Below, one piece after another: positions 61,079 through 64,000 of a DNA stretch of 64,000 nucleotides (within the stretch, counting starts at the first letter, position 1; each line of letters begins with the position of its first letter). The position numbers and the translations under genes are program-made. The DNA comes from Hofstenia miamia. Taxonomy: Eukaryota; Xenacoelomorpha; Acoela; Hofsteniidae. Below the pieces are notes generated by a model. It ran no database searches. It was not told the origin of the DNA and saw only the letters and a program-made list of their open reading frames with translations. Location: the NCBI GenBank assembly GCA_900660155.1, contig CABFPE010000004.1:110504-174503 (forward strand). Direction: 5' to 3'.

Positions 61079-63410
61079 CGCATTTTATACAAAATTTTCA
61101 AATGAATGTAGTGTATTATTGTCGCTAAGTAGGTATTGCCTATTAAAGAGAAATGTTCGCAATTTCTGTCTGAATTTTTTGCAATTTTTTTCAAATTTAA
61201 TTACTCTATTTAAGTTATTCCATAATTGAGTTGTTGTGTGGTGAAAACTATTAGAATGTTTATCCAGCATAAAAATGTTTGAGAACGTCCATTTAATTTA
61301 ATATACTGTTTTAAAAACGAAATTGCGGATTGACCAAATTTGAATTTAAATAATATTGATAACATATGCATTTGAATTTGGTAATAATAATAAGGTGATA
61401 ATATTTTGTAGTTTAAGGGACCAATTAAAAGTTTTAGACAAGACCTGTTGAGTTATGTCACATAACATAGATTGCAAATATAATAGGTCCGAGAACGGTG
61501 CCCTGTGGAACACCACGGTCGGTTACGATTTTTTAACATTAAGTATTACTCTTTGCTGTCGATTTTTAATGAAAGTTATTATTAAGTTAACAGATTTGTT
61601 TTCAAAGTTATAATATATGAATTTGTCCCTTAATATATCAAAATTCATCGAGTTAAAAGCTTTGCTCAAATCAAGGAGTGCAACACAACTACATTTGTTT
61701 AGGGTTAAATTAGATTTTATTTGTTTTTATATTGATAAAATTGCATCTTGAGTGCTATAACCACTACGAAAACCAAATTGTTTTTTTGAAAGAATATTTT
61801 CGAATATTTTCCGATATCAATTATGCATTTATTTAATGATTTTTCGAATATTTTACTAAAGGGATGGCCAATGCAAATGGGCCTATAATTTAGGGGGTCG
61901 CCTTTTTATATATAGGGCTTATGTCTGATTTCTTAAATATATCCGGGAATTCATTATCAATATTCCATTGGTTAAATTCAAATAGTACATGTTCACTAAA
62001 GATATGAAAATGAAGTTTTATAATAAAGATTGGAATATTATAGGATGCCGTTGATTTATTTGTCTAAAGTATTTATTATGGTTTCCAGTTCATTTGTATT
62101 TATGAGTCTAAAAGAAAAGTATATTTTTCCTGGGAATTTATTAATATTTTTTTTTCTCTTATATTGGGGAAAATTGAAATTGTCAAATTCCTTAAATGTT
62201 GTATTTAGGTGGTCTTTTATTCTTGTTTTTTCTGTTGTAGTTTGGTTAACAATACTTAATTCATTAATATCAGTTGAAATTCCTTTACTTTTTTGATAAA
62301 TTTTTATGAATATATCGCCATTTTTCGTTTATATTATTTAGTTTACTGAAGAATCTTTTTTGCTTTAAGGCAGATTTTTTATTTCTTAATTATTTAATAA
62401 TCCTCTTTGATTTTTCGTAATTAGTCCAATTAGTTGTCGTCGGTTCTGTTTGAATGAGATTAAACAATTTTCTTTTAAAATTTACTAGTTCATGTATGTC
62501 ACTATCGTCGGCATTTGATAAGGCAAACTTGCGCCCTTTTAAATTTACTTGGCGGTACTTAATTGGTGCCGCTTTATTAACTGCATTGCACATTTCTCTT
62601 GAAATATAATTAATCATACAAGATCCAGATTTTAATGTGTATATATAGTTGAACGATATGTTTTTAGAAGTGTTTCCATTATTTCGTTGGAATAATTTAG
62701 ATAATCTCTTGCATAAATTATTTTAAATTTATTGGCTTTGGTAGATATTTTACTTATATATGTGCAAAGAGCATGGTCACTGAATGACTCAAACTTGAAG
62801 GATTTAAAAATTAGTCGAAATTTGTTAGGAAGTAATCAATTAAATTTTTATGTCGTATAGGACAGTCAGTATTTACACAATGAAAATCGTATGCTGTACA
62901 AAATTCTTTTAAAGATTTTTTTAAAGATTATTAAAATAATTTATATTAAAGTCACCAAATATATTTATAGAATAGTAGAGATCACTTATTTCGGACATTT
63001 CATTTGCCTTAAATTTTAAATAGTCAATATGATCATTCTTATTGGGATTGTAGGTGATATTAATCAGTTCTTTATGGCATTTATTTTCAAGTATATCGTG
63101 TTTTAATTCATATTCTAATTGACGTACCGGTTTTAAATATTTGGGAGCTAAAATCATGAGCCGGCACCTTTACCTAATCGATTTTTTATGAAAATGTCAT
63201 AATAATGTCGGTCAGGATTAAACAAATTAGCATCAGTGTTATGTTGTAACCAAGTTTCGGTAATTAAGAATATTGCGTTTTGTCCTATCTTATTTATTAA
63301 GTTTAGAAAATCATTTCTGTTTGAAATTAGACTTCTAGCATTGAGATATACAAATTTATAGTTATTGCAGTAGTTTTTTAGTTTATTTTTATTTGAGATT
63401 CTTCTAGAAT

Positions 63411-63434
63411 TGGTCCTGGGTTGAGTTTAATATC
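63411..63434 (-). other. 2A-like motif DIKLNPGP at the start of LINE ORF2
   Basis: The protein context is RLILSGDIKLNPGPILEE, followed by VYLNARSL-type endonuclease text. The consensus 2A ribosome-skipping motif is D(V/I)ExNPGP; here E is replaced by K, which could weaken it. 2A-like motifs are known near the N-terminus of ORF2 in CR1- and L1Tc-type LINEs. Confidence 0.65.
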
Positions 63435-63664
63435 TCCTGAAAGAATTAATCTTATGGAATAAAAATATTTATTGAGGTGATTAAGAAGAAGGGTACTGAA
63501 TTTAACTGTATATGCATAATATGTTAAATGGGGATGCTTTGAAACATGTGGATGTGGATCTATATAATATAGAGGTACATTGTGTAACGTTACATAGATA
63601 ACTAAATAATATATAATAAAATTTACCTTTTTTCTGCACATTTTCATAATAATTCAGATGAAGG

Positions 63665-64000
63665 AGGCGTCGGAAGAAGAGTTCGATGATTTGGGACATT
63701 TGGGATTCGAAATGAAGAGTGAGAAATTAGGCGAGGTTGGAAGAATCCTTTTAAGACGAAAGTGATATGAGCAATTCCTTGACGAGATAAGTGGATTCCA
63801 TCACAGGCGAAGAGGTTGGAGTTGATACTTCGTGGTGAATTCAGAAAGCTTTTGAAGACTGGAATAAAATTGAATTTATTCGTAGAGAGACGTGATAAGG
63901 CTTCATTAAATCTAGTGATGAGATGATTCTTCTGTAGAGCAGAGAATTTTTACAGACTGGAGTAATTTCTAGGAAATAGATTAAGCACGGAGTGAATTTT
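63665..64000 (-). pseudogene. LINE ORF1 C-terminus, SGNH esterase-like
   Basis: The frame reads HLITRFNEALSRLSTNKFNF and then ACDGIHLSRQGIAHITFVLK (DGIHL at about 63788-63802). The DGIHLS..G block corresponds to the catalytic Asp-x-x-His block of SGNH hydrolases, which occur in ORF1 proteins of CR1-type LINEs. The Ser-containing block would lie beyond the window. The region ends just upstream of ORF2, consistent with a two-ORF LINE. Confidence 0.6.

Larger units (their letters stand above)
60839..64000 (-). mobile_element. CR1/L2-like LINE with esterase ORF1 (cut by window end)
   Basis: Reading on the minus strand: the ORF1 C-terminus (64000-63665), the ORF2 N-terminus with a 2A-like motif (63647-63378), an APE-type endonuclease (LITETWLQHNTDANLF about 63250; INIFGDFNINYFNNL at 62921-63157), a linker (YRQVNLKGRKFALS at 62390-62617), RT remnants (QFGFRSGYSTQDAI about 61770; GVPQGTVLGPIIFAIY about 61500), and the C-terminus QLWNNLNRVIKFEKNCKKFR (61085-61270). 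The 3' untranslated region ends in TTA repeats at 60838. Several stops and frame changes split ORF2. A TG microsatellite lies at about 61046-61078. Confidence 0.82.

Noticed and set aside
61047-61229. Frame starting MCMCVCVLCVCA
   Set aside because: Driven by the TG microsatellite, antisense to the LINE C-terminus.

Overview
The window is AT-rich genomic DNA from an animal, probably an invertebrate. It has spliced host genes with GT-AG introns (one only 44 bp), long intergenic and intronic stretches, AT and TAA microsatellites, and many LINE and DNA-transposon remnants. I cannot name the species. Three single N characters (32655, 43782, 45939) mark contig joins.

Only two host genes can be supported. 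The first is a plus-strand rhodopsin-like seven-transmembrane receptor with three coding exons (8415-8583, 19994-20107, 21147-21772). Its exons join in phase to about 300 residues, and its 11.4 kb first intron is packed with transposon debris. The second is a minus-strand casein kinase 1 gamma gene. Its exons run from 45146 down to 41135 and end in a small exon with the palmitoylation-type CCCFFK tail; the N-terminal exons are not visible. Part of this gene (1302 bp) is present twice, identically, on either side of a single N. That is almost certainly an unmerged contig overlap, not a second gene.

The rest is mobile DNA. Four copies of a LINE with a restriction-like endonuclease (Dong/R4-like) lie at 1-463, 15749-17694, 35443-37503 and 60729-60826, each abutting a TAA microsatellite. 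CR1/L2-like LINE remnants lie at 2784-5700, 6130-7015, 11950-13560, 14380-15716, 38440-39800 and 60839-64000. The last has an SGNH-esterase-like ORF1 end and a 2A-like motif at the start of ORF2. Another retroelement tail lies at 55262-56450. Tc1/mariner elements lie at 47713-49060, 49927-51103, 51256-52604 and 58420-59313; the third is close to intact.

Non-coding elements include a roughly 6 kb element with long inverted arms (21807-27760) and a diverged relative at 29223-33035. There is also a roughly 945 bp element carrying twelve copies of a GC-rich 15-mer (34466-35410), an inverted-repeat element at 53488-54700, and a hAT-like element with 8 bp flanking duplications at 59517-60144. A remnant of an unknown Cys-rich multi-copy gene family lies inside the receptor intron (10985-11781). 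No CRISPR, operon or intact RNA gene was found; one tRNA-like sequence lies at 32850-32919.
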